Position numbers and translations under genes: made by a program
Source: Gordonia sp. PDNC005
Lineage (GTDB): Bacteria > Actinomycetota > Actinomycetes > Mycobacteriales > Mycobacteriaceae
Length of the DNA: 64,000 bases
NCBI RefSeq assembly: GCF_016919385.1
Contig: NZ_CP070351.1
Coordinates: forward strand, 4,092,001-4,156,000
Reading direction: 5' to 3'
Part shown: piece after piece, positions 25,548-34,691 of the stretch
Position numbering within the stretch: the first letter of the stretch is position 1
Layout: every line of letters starts with the position of its first letter
The notes under the pieces: model-generated
What the model was told of the DNA's origin: nothing
What the model saw: the letters and a program-made list of their open reading frames with translations, nothing else
The model's database searches: none

Positions 25548-28500
25548 GGCAGTGCGTCGTACCCGGCGTACACCGCCCCCGAGTTCCACGGACCTGTCGC
25601 GAGGGCGACGGTCGCGATCACCATCGCGGAGAACGTCACGACCACGCGCACGGTGGGTGTCACAGCCGCTGCGATCAAACCTGCGACCACGGCCGCTGCC
25701 GCGCCCCACGGACCGGTGAGCAGGTACGCGGCGATCAGAGCGACGGCGAGGGTGGCTGGGGTTCGGGCCGGATGCGGACGCTTCGACTCGGACTCCGCTG
25801 GCGCTCCGTCCGGCTCAACGAGCAGGGGGGAGGAGTCCTCTTCCTGCTGGTTGAGCCGACTCCGAGGCGATAGCCGAGGCGTCGAGTCGAAGCCCCGGGA
25901 GCGGCGTGTGCGCACCGACGCCACGACGAAAAGCGCGGCGACGAGCAGGAGACCGACGAGAAGCGTCCACCGATACGGAGTGTCGAGGTCGAATGTCAGA
26001 GACACCGTGCCCGCGGCGCCCGCGGGCAGCAGCCATCCCTGCTGCCAGCCGTTCACGACGATCGGCGTCAGTTCCGCTCCGCCCAGTCGTGCGTGCCATC
26101 CCGGATTGGTGCTCTCCGGCACCGACAGGACACGGGCGGTGCCGGCGGCGTCGACCTTCACCTCGCGGTCGGTGGCATCCCATCGCCCGGTATGCGCTGG
26201 AGTGCTGACGCCGACGGTGTCGGGGCCCGCATGCAGGTTCACCGAGTCGACGGTGAACGCGTCGCCCGGGTTCACCGACACCTCCTGCTCGCCGGCGGCG
26301 AGATTTACTCCGGTGCCTGGGCACAGGGTGGCGACGACAGGTTCTCCGTCGCGCAGCGCGCGTGCGGTCGTCGACACCTGCAGGCGGTGCACCTCGCCGC
26401 CCGCAGACAGTCCCATGCCGAGCGGCCCCGCCGGGTCGGTGCCGCAGCCGATGACGATCGGGCGGTCCACGTCGGGAACGGCGGCGCCGGTGCCGGGCAG
26501 GACCGCGATCTCGGCGATGCCGGGCGGCGACTGTCGAGCGAAGCCGAGGTCGTTGACGTCGATCAGGTCGGTCGTCTTGTTCACGGTGATCGTGATCCGG
26601 TCGGTTCGTGCCGGGTCGAGAGGCACTGCGCCGTCCCGCCCGACCGTCACTCGCTGCGGCCCGGTCCCGAGGTCGACAGTCACGGAGGTCGGAGTCGCCG
26701 GGTAGTCGCCGGGGCCGGTGATCCGGAGTGATGAGACCGTCCGCGGCTCGGGCAACCGCACCACTAGGTGCGGCTTGGTCGCCTTCTTCTTGTTCTTCGC
26801 CTTGTCTGCGGGCTCTGGAGCCTCAGGGGCGGTCCACACTGTCGCCGGGTCGCCGTCGACGGCCGCTGCGGCCGTCCCTCGCGGATCGGTCACGCTCGAC
26901 GCACCCTCGGCCCGGATCTGTCCCGGCACTGCGAAAAGATCGGTGAGTGTGCCTCCCGGCCGAGGTCGCAGGATCACCGTCGGTGTCACGTCGGTGGCCG
27001 ACGGCACGGACAGCGCGCGGCTGAACACCCCTGGCGCCTCTGGATCCAATCCGAGGGCGGCGGCGCACCGGATGCGGTCCGCGTCAGATGTGCACTCGGC
27101 GCGTGAGCCCAACTCCGACGACAGCACCCACTCGTCGACTCGGTCCGCCGCGTCCAGCGAAGGCAGCACAATGCGGTGTCTGATCGAGTAGCCCAGCCCG
27201 GTGCCCGCGTCGGCCACCCGGACGTCGGCGACGGCGAACTGGTTGCCGCCTCCACCGTTCGCAGTGCGGATCGCGCGGATCTCCACCCGTTTCGTCGGAC
27301 CGGAAGGCGCCACGATCCGAGTCGGTTCACCGGGCGTCACATTGGACACGACGGTGCTGCCGGCATCGGTGGTGACCAGAAGTGATGTGACGTCCGGTCC
27401 CAACGCCTTGGCCGTGGTCACGGTCAGGGCCAGGTCACGGTGTGCCTCCGTGAAGTCGATCGCGAGCCATCGTCCGACAGCGGATTCCAGGCCGCGGCTC
27501 ACCCATGCCGTGTTCGGGTCGCCGTCGAACGCGGCCGCCGCCGACGACGCGGGTGACGTCCGGCCGGGCTGAGTCGCGTCCGCCGCGGACCCCGAGGACG
27601 ACACCCGCACTCGATCCGGCGTGTTGTTCAACAGCCACTGGCCGTGGACGAGTGCGGCTCCGTCGACCGGGTAATCGGCGGCCGCGTTCTTCGTCAACCG
27701 CGGATCGTCGACGGTGCGGATGGCCGACGAGTGGTCGTCGACTCGCCCGAAGTCGGTCTCTCGGTCGGCCGGAGTGTCGGTGACGATGAGACCGGGACCG
27801 TCTCCGACTTCGGCTCTGCGTGCGTCCGATGTGAGCAACGCGGTCCCCAGCGCAGGCCTTCCGTCGCGAGTGCGCGCCTCGTTGATCGCGGCGAGCGACT
27901 CCGGGCCGCCGGTGACCCGCGGAATGTCGTCGAGCGGGGTCAGCAGTGGGCCCGTGCCGCGCGCGTCGCCGACGCGGTAGACGGTGATCGCAGGCATCGG
28001 TGGGCGCAGTCCGTCGTCGACGACGATTCCGTCGATCGTCGGAGGCGCGACGTCCGGCCCGAAGCGCGCCGCGACGGTGATGCCGGGAGATCTCCGTAGT
28101 GCGTCGGCGACCACCAACGGGCGGGCCGACCGGGATGTCGCCGGATCGAGGTCGGCGCGCAGGACGATGTATCCGACGCCCTGGGCGGTGAGAGTGTCGG
28201 CCAGGGCTGTCGATCCGCGCCCCGACGTGAGAGTGCGCTGCACCGAGTCCATCGCACGGATCGCGCCAGGTGGTGTCAGCGGAATGGCGTCGCGGACCGC
28301 CCACGGGGTGGACCCGAGTGCCTGCAGAGGTTCGTCGCGCGTCAGTCCCCACACCTGGTCGGCGAACGGGGCGCCCGGCACCACCAGGGTGCGGACGCCG
28401 GTGGCGTGCGAGTCGAGCCAGTCGGCGGTCTGCTGCCAATAGTCGGGGATCGCGCGGTAACTCGACGCCGGAGCGAGCCCACCCGTCCAGGCCAGCGAAC

Positions 28501-29758
28501 CGGACCCGAACACGGCGACCACAACCATCATCAGAGCTGCCGCGGGTCTGCCCCACCCATTCGACGCCGACGGCTTCGCCAGCAGCGAACGAACCGGGAC
28601 TCGGGCCAGCAGATGGGCGACGCCGAGTGCAAGCGGCAGTCGGATGAGGGGGTCGAACTTGTGCACGTTGCGCAGCGCGGCGCCGCTGCCGTCGAGGAAT
28701 GCTCGGACGGTCTCGGCGATCGGCGAACCGAGTGCCCCGGGATAGCCGAGGCAGATCGCGAGAAGACCGACGCACAGGATCGCCAACCACCGTCCGCGGT
28801 GCGGCATCTCGCGCATCGCCAATCCGGCGAGGCCTGCTGCTGCGAGGACTCCGGTCGCGATGACGGCGGCAGTCTGAGACACCAGGACGGCGCCCGCGGC
28901 GCGCTCGGCCGACACGAAGGGTGTCCACGACGATGTCCCGCGCAGAACCTCGGTGAGCGACGTCCACTCGGTGGTGACCTGCGCCGATTCGATGAAGTCG
29001 AGGAATGGGGGTGACACCCGGGAGAGCATCAGCAGTGGAACGACCCACCACAGGCATGCCGCGGCCAGACCGAGCAACCACCAGCCGCCGAACACCAGTC
29101 CGGTGCGACGCCGACCGCGCGGAAGGGTCGCAGCGATCCACCACAACACGGCCACGCTCACCGCGGCGGCGGTCGCGACGGCATTGACCGCGCCCATCAG
29201 CGCCACCGCACACGCCGATCGCGCTGCGTCCTGCCATAGCCTGCGTGTGCCGCCACGGGTTAGGGCGCGGACAACGGGCACCAGCACCCACGGTGTGAGC
29301 ATCATCGGCAGCGTCTCGGACGAGATGGTTCCGAGAGTCGTCACAACGCGCGGCGCTGCGACGAACATGGCTGCGGCGATCAGCCGCGAGCAGGGCGAAC
29401 CGATCCGCAGTGCCTCGGCGAGCCGCACCACGCCGATGAATCCGACGGTCAGCAGCACCGCCCACCACAGCCGTTGGATCATCCACGGCGGAAGATGCAC
29501 CAGGTCGCCGAGGGCGAAGAACGCTCCGTGCGGGAACAGGTATCCGTACGCCTGGTTCTGGATCTGGCCCATGGGCATCGTGGGCGACCACAGGTGAGTG
29601 GCGCGGGCCAGAAAGCCGATCGGGTCGGCCGTGAGGTCGAGTTTGGTGTCGGGGGCGATGCGGCCGGGGGCTTGCCAGAACGACAGGACGAGAAAGACGA
29701 CGCCGACGACGCACGTGCCCGGGCGCGTCAGCACACGCGTGCCGTGACGCGTCAGCAC
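25445..29758 (-). CDS. aftD: AftD-type alpha-(1->3)-arabinofuranosyltransferase
   Basis: About 1437 residues from GTG 29758, five bases after the DUF2613 stop; GTG 29728 is an alternative. The N-terminal third is a GT-C membrane domain with many helices. It contains GIGFLARATHLWSP-like and PHGAFFALGDLVHLPPWMIQRLWW loops that match AftD. Two discoidin-like carbohydrate-binding modules follow, marked by AFDGDPNTAWVSRG (about residue 746) and AVDGDPATVWTAPE (about residue 966). The last helices are after about residue 1260. AftD adds arabinofuranose branches to arabinogalactan and lipoarabinomannan using decaprenyl-phospho-arabinose. Length agrees with the 1400-residue M. tuberculosis protein. 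Residues about 1288-1326 are encoded by a palindromic repeat. Confidence 0.93.
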   Translation of the reverse strand: MLTRHGTRVLTRPGTCVVGVVFLVLSFWQAPGRIAPDTKLDLTADPIGFLARATHLWSPTMPMGQIQNQAYGYLFPHGAFFALGDLVHLPPWMIQRLWWAVLLTVGFIGVVRLAEALRIGSPCSRLIAAAMFVAAPRVVTTLGTISSETLPMMLTPWVLVPVVRALTRGGTRRLWQDAARSACAVALMGAVNAVATAAAVSVAVLWWIAATLPRGRRRTGLVFGGWWLLGLAAACLWWVVPLLMLSRVSPPFLDFIESAQVTTEWTSLTEVLRGTSSWTPFVSAERAAGAVLVSQTAAVIATGVLAAAGLAGLAMREMPHRGRWLAILCVGLLAICLGYPGALGSPIAETVRAFLDGSGAALRNVHKFDPLIRLPLALGVAHLLARVPVRSLLAKPSASNGWGRPAAALMMVVVAVFGSGSLAWTGGLAPASSYRAIPDYWQQTADWLDSHATGVRTLVVPGAPFADQVWGLTRDEPLQALGSTPWAVRDAIPLTPPGAIRAMDSVQRTLTSGRGSTALADTLTAQGVGYIVLRADLDPATSRSARPLVVADALRRSPGITVAARFGPDVAPPTIDGIVVDDGLRPPMPAITVYRVGDARGTGPLLTPLDDIPRVTGGPESLAAINEARTRDGRPALGTALLTSDARRAEVGDGPGLIVTDTPADRETDFGRVDDHSSAIRTVDDPRLTKNAAADYPVDGAALVHGQWLLNNTPDRVRVSSSGSAADATQPGRTSPASSAAAAFDGDPNTAWVSRGLESAVGRWLAIDFTEAHRDLALTVTTAKALGPDVTSLLVTTDAGSTVVSNVTPGEPTRIVAPSGPTKRVEIRAIRTANGGGGNQFAVADVRVADAGTGLGYSIRHRIVLPSLDAADRVDEWVLSSELGSRAECTSDADRIRCAAALGLDPEAPGVFSRALSVPSATDVTPTVILRPRPGGTLTDLFAVPGQIRAEGASSVTDPRGTAAAAVDGDPATVWTAPEAPEPADKAKNKKKATKPHLVVRLPEPRTVSSLRITGPGDYPATPTSVTVDLGTGPQRVTVGRDGAVPLDPARTDRITITVNKTTDLIDVNDLGFARQSPPGIAEIAVLPGTGAAVPDVDRPIVIGCGTDPAGPLGMGLSAGGEVHRLQVSTTARALRDGEPVVATLCPGTGVNLAAGEQEVSVNPGDAFTVDSVNLHAGPDTVGVSTPAHTGRWDATDREVKVDAAGTARVLSVPESTNPGWHARLGGAELTPIVVNGWQQGWLLPAGAAGTVSLTFDLDTPYRWTLLVGLLLVAALFVVASVRTRRSRGFDSTPRLSPRSRLNQQEEDSSPLLVEPDGAPAESESKRPHPARTPATLAVALIAAYLLTGPWGAAAAVVAGLIAAAVTPTVRVVVTFSAMVIATVALATGPWNSGAVYAGYDALPQVAALVAVSTAVTSAALPSRRFNARRRGSSTKA
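25780..25893. repeat. Palindromic repeat (copy 2) inside aftD
   Basis: Arms GCTTCGACTCG (25780-25790) and CGAGTCGAAGC (25883-25893) enclose a second inverted pair, GGCTCAAC (25812-25819) and GTTGAGCC (25850-25857). Size, end sequence and inner AGCAGG/CCTGCT boxes match the copy at 9681-9802. It is read in frame within aftD and encodes a polar, Ser/Glu-rich loop between two C-terminal membrane helices. Confidence 0.75.
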
Positions 29759-29762
29759 ACGA

Positions 29763-29966
29763 TCAGGAGTTGTCGTTGGCGGATCCGCCGCGCGTGCCGT
29801 ACTCGACCGAGCCCTGGACGAAACCGTCCTGGCCGTTGACGCTGTTGATGTCGGTCGACGGCTTGGTCTCAGACGCGAGCACACCGCCGAGGAAGACGCC
29901 GCCGATGCCGACGATCACACCGGCGACCGCGGCGAGGGCACCATAGATCAATCGGTCGCGAACCAT
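29763..29966 (-). CDS. DUF2613 small membrane/secreted protein
   Basis: A 67-residue protein with a single helix (ALAAVAGVIVGIGGVFLGGVLA, about residues 9-30) and a short polar tail. It corresponds to the small gene next to aftD in mycobacteria (Rv0236A). The ATG at 29966 is preferred over upstream starts because it leaves the normal short basic N-terminus MVRDRL. Its stop lies five bases before the aftD start, so the two are coupled. A helper role for AftD is possible but unproven. Confidence 0.75.
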   Translation of the reverse strand: MVRDRLIYGALAAVAGVIVGIGGVFLGGVLASETKPSTDINSVNGQDGFVQGSVEYGTRGGSANDNS

Positions 29967-30105
29967 GCCGCCCAAAATACCATCTCCGCCGCCGGTCGCC
30001 GGGAGGCCGCGGTTCGCGACGTGACTCATCCGTCCGGACTACGACTGTCTGAGAGGCGGTGCATGTCGACGGTGTCCGTGAGGTCTCGCGTGCGAGACTG
30101 TCGTC

Positions 30106-31272
30106 ATGCGTGGATCCCGTTCACTGGTCGCCGTTCTGACCGCCGCGTCGCTGCTTGCGGTGGCAGCGTGTTCCGACTCACCCGACGACGTCGCATCGTC
30201 GTCCAGTTCGACGACGACGACGAAGCAGGCTTCGTCGACGTCGGCGGGCCCGAAGTCGTGTGGAAGCGATCAGCTCGCGTCCTTGACGTTGCGCGAGAGG
30301 CTCGCCCAGTTGTTGGTCGTCGGGGTGGCCGACGCAGCCGACGCGAGACAGGTTGTCGAACGTGAGCACCTCGGCGGCATCTTCATCGGCAGCTGGACCG
30401 ACATGTCGATGCTCAGTGACGGTTCGGCGAAGAAACTGTCGGACGCGCAGGAGGTTCCGCTGATGGTGACGGTTGATCAGGAGGGCGGGCGCGTGAGCCG
30501 GCTCGCGAAGCTGGGCATCGACATGCCGTCACCCCGTGAGCTCGCCAAGACGAAGACCCCGGAGGAAGTCCGCGCGCTGACCAAGGCCGCGGGCAAGAAG
30601 ATGAAGGCGCTCGGCATCACCGTCGACTTCGCGCCGTCGGTAGACGTCAGCGATGAACCGGACGACGAGGTGATCGGCGATCGGTCGTTCTCGAACGACC
30701 CCGCCGTCGTCACGAAGTACGCCCGCGCCTACGCGCAGGGGCTGCTGGACGCCGGGATCATGCCGGTCTACAAGCACTTCCCCGGACACGGTCACGGTTC
30801 CGGCGACTCGCACACCGGCACAGTCCGGACGCCTCCGCTGAGTGAGCTGATCACCAGCGATCTCGTCCCGTACAAAACTCTCCTCAAGAACCCCGGCAAC
30901 GTGGGCGTGATGGTCGGGCACCTGATCGTTCCCGGTCTGACCGGTCCGGACACGCCGTCGAGCATCAGCCCGGCGACCATCGGCATGCTGCGCAAGGGAA
31001 GCCGCTACGGCGGAGTGCCGTTCGACGGTGTCGTCTTCTCCGACGATCTGTCGGGCATGAAGGCGATCAGCGACAAGTTCCCGATCGATGTCGCGGTCCG
31101 CAAGGCGATCAATGCGGGGTCGGACGTCGGGCTGTGGCTGTCGACCGACAAGGTGTCCGCCGTCCTCGACTCGCTCGAGAAGGCGGTCGAGTCGAAGAAG
31201 TTGAACCGCAAGCGCATCGACACGTCGGTGCTCCGTATCCTCAAGGCCAAGGGAGTGATCACCTGCAACTGA
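30106..31272 (+). CDS. lpqI: LpqI-type lipoprotein beta-N-acetylglucosaminidase (GH3, NagZ-like)
   Basis: A 388-residue lipoprotein: the lipobox LAVAAC places the acylated cysteine at residue 22, followed by a Ser/Thr linker. The GH3 domain shows VTVDQEGGRVSRL, the acid/base-loop KHFPGHGHGSGDSHTG (about residue 223) and VVFSDDLSGM with the nucleophile Asp (about residue 312). It removes GlcNAc from peptidoglycan fragments outside the membrane for cell-wall recycling. It is next to aftD and the tetR gene as in M. tuberculosis (Rv0237-Rv0238). Its stop codon overlaps the first base of the tetR operator. Confidence 0.92.
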   Translation: MRGSRSLVAVLTAASLLAVAACSDSPDDVASSSSSTTTTKQASSTSAGPKSCGSDQLASLTLRERLAQLLVVGVADAADARQVVEREHLGGIFIGSWTDMSMLSDGSAKKLSDAQEVPLMVTVDQEGGRVSRLAKLGIDMPSPRELAKTKTPEEVRALTKAAGKKMKALGITVDFAPSVDVSDEPDDEVIGDRSFSNDPAVVTKYARAYAQGLLDAGIMPVYKHFPGHGHGSGDSHTGTVRTPPLSELITSDLVPYKTLLKNPGNVGVMVGHLIVPGLTGPDTPSSISPATIGMLRKGSRYGGVPFDGVVFSDDLSGMKAISDKFPIDVAVRKAINAGSDVGLWLSTDKVSAVLDSLEKAVESKKLNRKRIDTSVLRILKAKGVITCN

Positions 31273-31291
31273 ACTTACCGAATGGTAAGTT
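31272..31291. promoter_or_regulatory. TetR operator, TTAC-N6-GTAA type
   Basis: A palindrome with 8-base arms and a 4-base centre, AACTTACCGAATGGTAAGTT, lying six bases before the tetR start. The core TTAC-N6-GTAA (31275-31288) recurs at 36180-36193 and 58498-58511. Position suggests autorepression. Confidence 0.75.
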
Positions 31292-31297
31292 AGGGGC

Positions 31298-31906
31298 ATG
31301 GCGAGCGGAACGAAGCGGCTGCCTCGCGCGGTCCGCGAGCAGCAGATGTTGGATGCGGCGATCGCCGTGTTCTCCGAGCACGGATTCTCCGACAGTTCGA
31401 TGGACGCCATCGCTGCGCAGGCGGAGATCTCCAAGCCGATGCTGTACCTGTACTACGGGTCCAAGGACGAACTGTTCGCCGCCTGCATCGCTCGCGAGAG
31501 CGGCAAGTTCATGCAGTCGATGAGTGCGGGCTTCGATCCCGAACTGCGTCAACGGGACCAGGCGCGGATCCTGGTCCGCGAGTTCCTGCGTTTCGTGCAC
31601 GAGAACGCGCAGTCGTGGCGAGTGCTGTACCGAGTGTCGATGGGCACCGCGGCATTCGCCGACATCGTCACCGAGAGCCGTCGTGGCGTCACCGCGATGA
31701 TCACCGACCTGATCCGCCGGGGGACCACCGTCGAAGGCGCACGCGACGTGGACTTCGAACTCACCGCAGTTGCGCTGGTGGGCGCAGGCGAGGCCGTCGC
31801 CGACCGGATGACCGACGGCGACGTCGACCTCGACGACGCCACCGACCTCCTGCTGGGCATCACCTGGCGCGGTCTGCGCGGAGTCGGCTCGCACGCCGAC
31901 GACTGA
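31298..31906 (+). CDS. TetR-family transcriptional regulator (Rv0238-like)
   Basis: A 202-residue regulator. The N-terminal helix-turn-helix runs through MLDAAIAVFSEHGFSDSSMDAIAAQAEISKPMLYLYYGSKDELF (about residues 17-60), the standard TetR DNA-binding domain. The C-terminal ligand domain is unassigned. It probably binds the palindrome just upstream, which shares its core with sites in front of fabG4/fadA2 and fadE5. It may therefore sense an acyl-CoA or fatty acid; that link is inference. Confidence 0.9.
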   Translation: MASGTKRLPRAVREQQMLDAAIAVFSEHGFSDSSMDAIAAQAEISKPMLYLYYGSKDELFAACIARESGKFMQSMSAGFDPELRQRDQARILVREFLRFVHENAQSWRVLYRVSMGTAAFADIVTESRRGVTAMITDLIRRGTTVEGARDVDFELTAVALVGAGEAVADRMTDGDVDLDDATDLLLGITWRGLRGVGSHADD

Positions 31907-32049
31907 CCGCGCACACAACCTAAGTCCCCTCGCCCACAAGGGCTTTCGATCCCGACCGCGGGCCGTTCCGGCCCTGTGGCCGAGCCTTTTCCCTTCGTAA
32001 CGTCTGAGCTGCGAGATTTCTGCTCGACCATCGGGTTCAAGGGGACGAA

Positions 32050-33750
32050 GTGACAGACACCGTCGAGGAACGGAAGGCTCCGGCTGCGGCCGTGCGGCCG
32101 AGTCCAGGAGTCCGGCGTGCGCCGGGCTCGCTGCTGTATCGAGTGCTGACGACGACCGATCACAAGATGATCGGCTTGATGTACCTCTGGGCGTCCGGAG
32201 CGTTCTTCGCCGTCGGGGGTCTGATGGCGCTGGTGATGCGACTCGAGCTGGCGATGCCCGGTCAGTCGTTCGTCTCGAACGAGCAGTTCAACCAGCTGTT
32301 CACCATGCACGGCAGCATTATGCTCCTCCTGTACGCGATGCCGTTCGCATTCGGCTTCGCCAACTACTTCGTGCCGTTGCACATCGGTGCGCCCGACGTG
32401 GCGTTCCCCAGGCTCAATGCGCTCGGATTCTGGCTGTTCCTGTTCGGCGGCCTGGTCGTCGCCTTCGGGCTGCTCACGCCCGGCGGCGCCGCAGACTTCG
32501 GCTGGACCGCGTACATGCCCCTCGGCGACGTCACACATTCTCCAGGCCTCGGGGCCGACCTGTGGTTCATCGGGGTGGCGGTCGGCGGGATGGGGACGAT
32601 CCTCTCGGCGGTCAACTTCATCACGACGATCGTCTGCCTGCGAGCACCCGGGATGACGATGTTCCGGATGCCGGTGTTCACCTGGAACATCCTCGTCACG
32701 AGTGTCTTGATCCTGCTGATCTTCCCGTTGCTCGCCGCGGCGGTGATCGGTGTGGAGGTCGACCGGCAGTTCGGTGCGCATCTGTTCGATCCGGCCAACG
32801 GCGGGGCGATCATGTGGCAGCACATGTTCTGGTTCTTCGGGCACCCCGAGGTGTACGTCCTCGTGCTGCCTTTCTTCGGCATGGTGTCGGAGATCGTCCC
32901 GGTGTTCGCACGAAAGCCGCTGTTCGGGTACTCCGGGTTCGTCTACGCGACGCTGTCCATCGCTGCGCTGTCGATCGCGGTGTGGGCGCACCACATGTAC
33001 GTCACCGGCGCAGTCCTGCTGCCGTTCTTCGCGTTCATGACCTTCTTGATAGCCGTGCCGACCGGTGTGAAGATGTTCAACTGGATCGGCACCATGTGGC
33101 GCGGCAACCTGACGTTCGAGACGCCGATGCTCTTTGTCGCCGGCTTCATGGTCACCTTCCTGTTCGGCGGTCTCACCGGCGTGTTGCTGGCCAGCCCTCC
33201 GCTGGACTTCCACCTCTCCGACACCTACTTCGTGGTCGCACACTTCCACTACACGATCTTCGGGTCGGTGGTCTTCGCCGGCTTCGCGGCGCTGTACTTC
33301 TGGTTCCCGAAGATGACCGGCCGGATGCTGGACGAACGCCTCGGCAGGATCCACTTCTGGACCATGTTCATCGGATTCCACATGACGTTCCTCGTCCAGC
33401 ACTGGCTGGGGAACGCAGGCATGCCGCGTCGGTACGCCGACTACCTGCCGAGTGACGGCTTCACCGTGCTCAACATGGTGTCGTCGATCGGCTCGCTGAT
33501 CCTGGGCATCTCCACGCTCTTCGTGGTCTGGAACATCTTCGTCTCCTGCCGAATCGGTGAAGTGGTCACCGTGGACGACCCCTGGGGATTCGGCAACTCG
33601 CTGGAGTGGGCGACGACGTGCCCTCCTCCGCGCCACAACTTCACCGAACTGCCCCGGATCAGGTCGGAACGTCCGGCCTTCGAACTGCACTATCCGTTCA
33701 TGGTCGAACGCATGCGGGCCGAGGCCCATGCGGGCCGCAGACACGGCTGA
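32050..33750 (+). CDS. ctaD: Cytochrome c oxidase subunit I (aa3-type)
   Basis: A 566-residue protein with 12 helices from GTG 32050, preceded by AAGGGGAC. Haem and copper ligands are visible: [15 protein letters not shown] (haem a His near residue 87), [18 protein letters not shown] (CuB His and cross-linked Tyr), [11 protein letters not shown] (the two CuB histidines) and [12 protein letters not shown] (haem a and a3 histidines). No other oxidase subunit is nearby, so it works with subunits coded elsewhere. It is not in the serB2 neighbourhood known from mycobacteria. Confidence 0.96.
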   Translation: MTDTVEERKAPAAAVRPSPGVRRAPGSLLYRVLTTTDHKMIGLMYLWASGAFFAVGGLMALVMRLELAMPGQSFVSNEQFNQLFTMHGSIMLLLYAMPFAFGFANYFVPLHIGAPDVAFPRLNALGFWLFLFGGLVVAFGLLTPGGAADFGWTAYMPLGDVTHSPGLGADLWFIGVAVGGMGTILSAVNFITTIVCLRAPGMTMFRMPVFTWNILVTSVLILLIFPLLAAAVIGVEVDRQFGAHLFDPANGGAIMWQHMFWFFGHPEVYVLVLPFFGMVSEIVPVFARKPLFGYSGFVYATLSIAALSIAVWAHHMYVTGAVLLPFFAFMTFLIAVPTGVKMFNWIGTMWRGNLTFETPMLFVAGFMVTFLFGGLTGVLLASPPLDFHLSDTYFVVAHFHYTIFGSVVFAGFAALYFWFPKMTGRMLDERLGRIHFWTMFIGFHMTFLVQHWLGNAGMPRRYADYLPSDGFTVLNMVSSIGSLILGISTLFVVWNIFVSCRIGEVVTVDDPWGFGNSLEWATTCPPPRHNFTELPRIRSERPAFELHYPFMVERMRAEAHAGRRHG

Positions 33751-33755
33751 ACGCA

Positions 33756-33792
33756 AAACGCGCCTCCTGCTCGATGAGCGGGAGGCGCGTTT
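33756..33792. terminator. Intrinsic-type terminator after ctaD
   Basis: A perfect 12-base stem (AAACGCGCCTCC at 33756-33767 with its complement at 33781-33792) and a 13-base loop, lying between the convergent ctaD and htdX genes. The A and T runs at the stem base allow it to act in both directions. Confidence 0.85.
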
Positions 33793-33809
33793 CACGGGTC
33801 GACGTGGAT

Positions 33810-34691
33810 TCAGCCGATTCGTCGGACGGTTCCCGTCAGGTGCGGGTAGCCCTTCTTGCGGTTGAGAACCGAAACGTCGTAGCCGCCGTCGGCATGTGAC
33901 GCGTATGCGTTCACCTTGGCGGGCAACAGGATCGGCTTGCCGAAGCGCACCGAGTAGACGACTGCGCCGGGCAGTGCGCCCTCGATGTTCGCCAGTGACG
34001 CGGCCGCCGTCCACATGCCGTGCGCGATCGCCTGGTTGAACCCGAAGGCCTTCGCGGTGACGTCAGCCATGTGGATCGGGTTCCGGTCGCCGGATGCTTC
34101 CGCGTACTTGCGGATCAGTCCGAGGTCCACCGACAGCACTCGGTCGGGCGACGGCGCAGCCGTCTCCTTGGGCGCCGGTCCGCGTTCGCCGCCGGACAGG
34201 CTGGTGCGCTGCTGCTTGAGGAACGTGCTCGTCTGCCGTGCGACCCGCTCACGCCCGACGAAGAACTCCGAGATCATGTCGACCAGCAGTCCCTTGCGGT
34301 GTTCGCGCAGGTTCTCCGCGTGCGTCTCGATGGTCAGCGGCTCATCGACGCCGATCGCCCGGAACCGTTCGATCGTGTTCTCGATGTGCACCGAACCGAT
34401 TGCGCCCAACGGGAACTTCGGGTCCACCATCGCCGACATGGCCAACGGGAACTGCAGCACGAACAGGTACGTGACCGGCACTGTCGAGCCGAACGGAAGT
34501 CCGGTCGCGTGACAGTAGTCGGCCAGCTGGTCGAGGTCGATCCGCACGTTCTCGATGCGGTGCACGGTGTCGGGGACCACGGCGTCCGCCGAGACCCGCG
34601 CGGGCTTGCCGATCACCGGAAGCATCGCTGCGACGGCTTTCGGGTAGATCTGCGCAGGTCCAGGCAGCGACGTGTAGGTGACTGTCGACAT
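33810..34691 (-). CDS. htdX: HtdX-type 3-hydroxyacyl dehydratase (MaoC-like)
   Basis: A 293-residue double hot-dog protein. The hydratase-2 signature is seen in YAEASGDRNPIHMADVTAKAFGFNQAIAHGMW (about residues 208-240), with catalytic Asp and His in DRNPIH. It would dehydrate (R)-3-hydroxyacyl thioesters. The start ATG shares one base with the fabG4 stop (TGATG), and reductase plus dehydratase are made from one transcript, as in Rv0241c-Rv0242c. Confidence 0.92.
   Translation of the reverse strand: MSTVTYTSLPGPAQIYPKAVAAMLPVIGKPARVSADAVVPDTVHRIENVRIDLDQLADYCHATGLPFGSTVPVTYLFVLQFPLAMSAMVDPKFPLGAIGSVHIENTIERFRAIGVDEPLTIETHAENLREHRKGLLVDMISEFFVGRERVARQTSTFLKQQRTSLSGGERGPAPKETAAPSPDRVLSVDLGLIRKYAEASGDRNPIHMADVTAKAFGFNQAIAHGMWTAAASLANIEGALPGAVVYSVRFGKPILLPAKVNAYASHADGGYDVSVLNRKKGYPHLTGTVRRIG

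Noticed and set aside
27435..29714. 759-codon frame inside aftD on the same strand
   Set aside because: Out-of-frame reading of the aftD gene. Low-complexity Arg/Pro/Asp content.
32050..33750. Treating ctaD as part of a local oxidase operon
   Set aside because: No ctaC, ctaE or assembly gene is near, and a terminator follows it directly.
31549..34014. 821-codon minus-strand frame antisense to tetR and ctaD
   Set aside because: Covers the complement of ctaD, has no motif and is dominated by Arg/His/Glu repeats typical of shadow frames.
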